From assembly GCA_028706795.1 (NCBI GenBank), contig JAQTVK010000061.1:1-6320 (forward strand): a stretch of 6,320 bases of DNA, given 5' to 3'. Numbering within the stretch: position 1 is the stretch's first letter; the number at the start of each line of letters is the position of its first letter. The stretch comes from Candidatus Omnitrophota bacterium (lineage in GTDB: Bacteria; Omnitrophota; Gorgyraeia; Pluralincolimonadales; Pluralincolimonadaceae). This document shows positions 5,766 through 6,320 of the stretch, piece by piece. Made by a program: the position numbers and the translations under genes. Below the pieces are notes generated by a model. The model ran no database searches. It was not told the origin of the DNA and saw only the letters and a list, made by a program, of their open reading frames with translations.

Positions 5766-6187
5766 TGAATTTCCTTTCGGGCTTTTTCGATCATCTGGCG
5801 TTCGGAGGGATAGCTGATCATCTTCAAGGCCTCTTCTACCGGCAGCCAAAGGACGTCTTCGGCGTCTGTGTCGTGGTCCGCGGTGTTTCCCGATTCAAAT
5901 TTTACTAGATAGAAATATACCGTCTTGTGGACGCGTGCCTTATCCTCATCCGAATAGAACCAGTAGTTTATCTTGCCGAGTTCCTTCTCGATGGAGCCGG
6001 TAAGGCCTGTTTCTTCCTTGATCTCGCGGAGGGACGCCTGCTGGGGGGTCTCGGATCTCTCTATCTTTCCTTTGGGAAGGCAGAATATCTTTCCTTCGCC
6101 GCGGGTCAGGATAACGACTTCCATGTCAGCCTCTGCCTTGCGGTACACAACACCGCCCGCGGAGAACTGTAATTTAGTTTTTTGCAT
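5762..6187 (-). CDS. Nudix hydrolase (MutT / diadenosine tetraphosphatase-like)
   Basis: Mg-dependent pyrophosphohydrolase acting on a nucleoside diphosphate linked to another group. The Nudix box (residues 40-62) fits G-x5-E-x7-R-E-U-x-E-E-x-G-U exactly: Gly40, Glu46, Arg54-Glu55, Glu58-Glu59, Gly61-Leu62. It is preceded by CLPKGK, and the N-terminal SAGGVVYR opening, LPKGK and later HKTVYFYLV segments resemble bacterial Ap4A hydrolase/MutT-like proteins. Substrate cannot be fixed from sequence; dinucleoside polyphosphates, oxidised nucleotides or mRNA caps are all possible. At 141 aa it is a complete single-domain enzyme. The start at 6187 follows a weak GGTG about 6 nt upstream and only 8 nt after the T8 of a terminator-like hairpin, so its expression may depend on read-through. 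The stop codon lies inside the 15-bp inverted repeat, so an insertion there may have set its C terminus. Confidence 0.94.
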   Translation of the reverse strand: MQKTKLQFSAGGVVYRKAEADMEVVILTRGEGKIFCLPKGKIERSETPQQASLREIKEETGLTGSIEKELGKINYWFYSDEDKARVHKTVYFYLVKFESGNTADHDTDAEDVLWLPVEEALKMISYPSERQMIEKARKEIQ

Positions 6188-6195
6188 TTCACACC

Positions 6196-6219
6196 AAAAA
6201 AAAGGCCTCCTTCATTACC
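6196..6219 (-). terminator. Intrinsic terminator-like 3' stem arm and T8
   Basis: On the minus strand the 3' arm GGTAATGAAGGAGG is followed by CC and eight Ts (6203-6196). Its 5' partner arm lies at 6303-6290, so the loop is about 70 nt and itself structured, unusual for a plain terminator. The T-run ends 8 nt before the Nudix start codon. It could end an upstream RNA or act as an attenuator. Confidence 0.6.
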
Positions 6220-6306
6220 TCTGAGGTGAGCCGACATACAGCACCACCGGGCAGCTTGAAACCGCCCAACCGTCGACATTCTAGTCGAAGGCAATGAAGG
6301 AGGTCC
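6204..6306 (-). ncRNA. Putative structured RNA or leader upstream of the Nudix gene
   Basis: The minus strand can form a branched RNA. The closing stem is CCTCCTTCATTGCC (6303-6290) with GGTAATGAAGGAGG (6219-6206), 14 bp including one G-U. Inside it are TCGAC-loop-GTCGA (6288-6273), GGGCGG-loop-CTGCCC (6267-6249) and a weaker GGTG/CACC hairpin (6248-6225). Eight Ts follow at once. I compared it from memory with tRNA, small SRP RNA and the common riboswitches and found no match. It may be a free RNA of about 110 nt or an attenuating leader. The strand choice rests on the T-run and on a U-G pair (6217/6292) that would be A-C on the other strand. Confidence 0.5.
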
Positions 6307-6320
6307 GGGGAGACTTATTA

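Noticed and set aside
6249..6267. GGGCGGTTTCAAGCTGCCC as a tRNA T-arm
   Set aside because: The loop does not fit the TTCRANY pattern, and the surrounding stems do not form a tRNA cloverleaf.

Overview
The window holds seven protein genes, all on the minus strand, so transcription runs from high to low coordinates. In that order they are: a Nudix hydrolase (5762-6187), a UvrD/Rep/PcrA-type helicase (3720-5705), phosphoglycerate mutase gpmA (2821-3570), archease (2294-2722), RNA ligase rtcB (725-2179), a 14-codon Cys/Lys-rich micro-gene (663-707), and the first 167 codons of a class II, adenosylcobalamin-dependent ribonucleotide reductase (1-502), which runs off the left edge. No convincing plus-strand gene was found; the long plus-strand frames lie antisense to rtcB and the helicase and carry no motifs.

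The organism looks bacterial: consensus Shine-Dalgarno sites, a near-consensus sigma70 promoter, and NrdR operator boxes. Mid GC content, frequent ATA and AGG codons, a B12-dependent RNR and an rtcB-archease pair would suit an anaerobic candidate-phylum bacterium (Omnitrophota is my guess). That assignment is low-confidence inference.

The proteins are ordinary, but the gaps between them are unusually structured. The gap before the Nudix gene (6188-6320) holds a branched RNA closed by a long stem that ends in T8. The Nudix-helicase gap is filled by a perfect 15-bp inverted repeat that also supplies the Nudix stop codon. The gaps on both sides of gpmA carry inverted copies of one roughly 80-bp quasi-palindrome, whose differences are partly compensatory. 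The archease-rtcB gap carries a third, unrelated dyad. The nrdJ upstream region has TTGACA-N17-TATACT, one near-perfect NrdR box and a weaker one exactly 31 bp away.

Functionally, archease and RtcB form a known RNA-repair/tRNA-splicing pair, with archease promoting RtcB guanylylation. The helicase and Nudix enzyme fit DNA maintenance and nucleotide clean-up. gpmA is glycolytic and is the odd member of the row. nrdJ begins its own transcription unit under predicted NrdR control.
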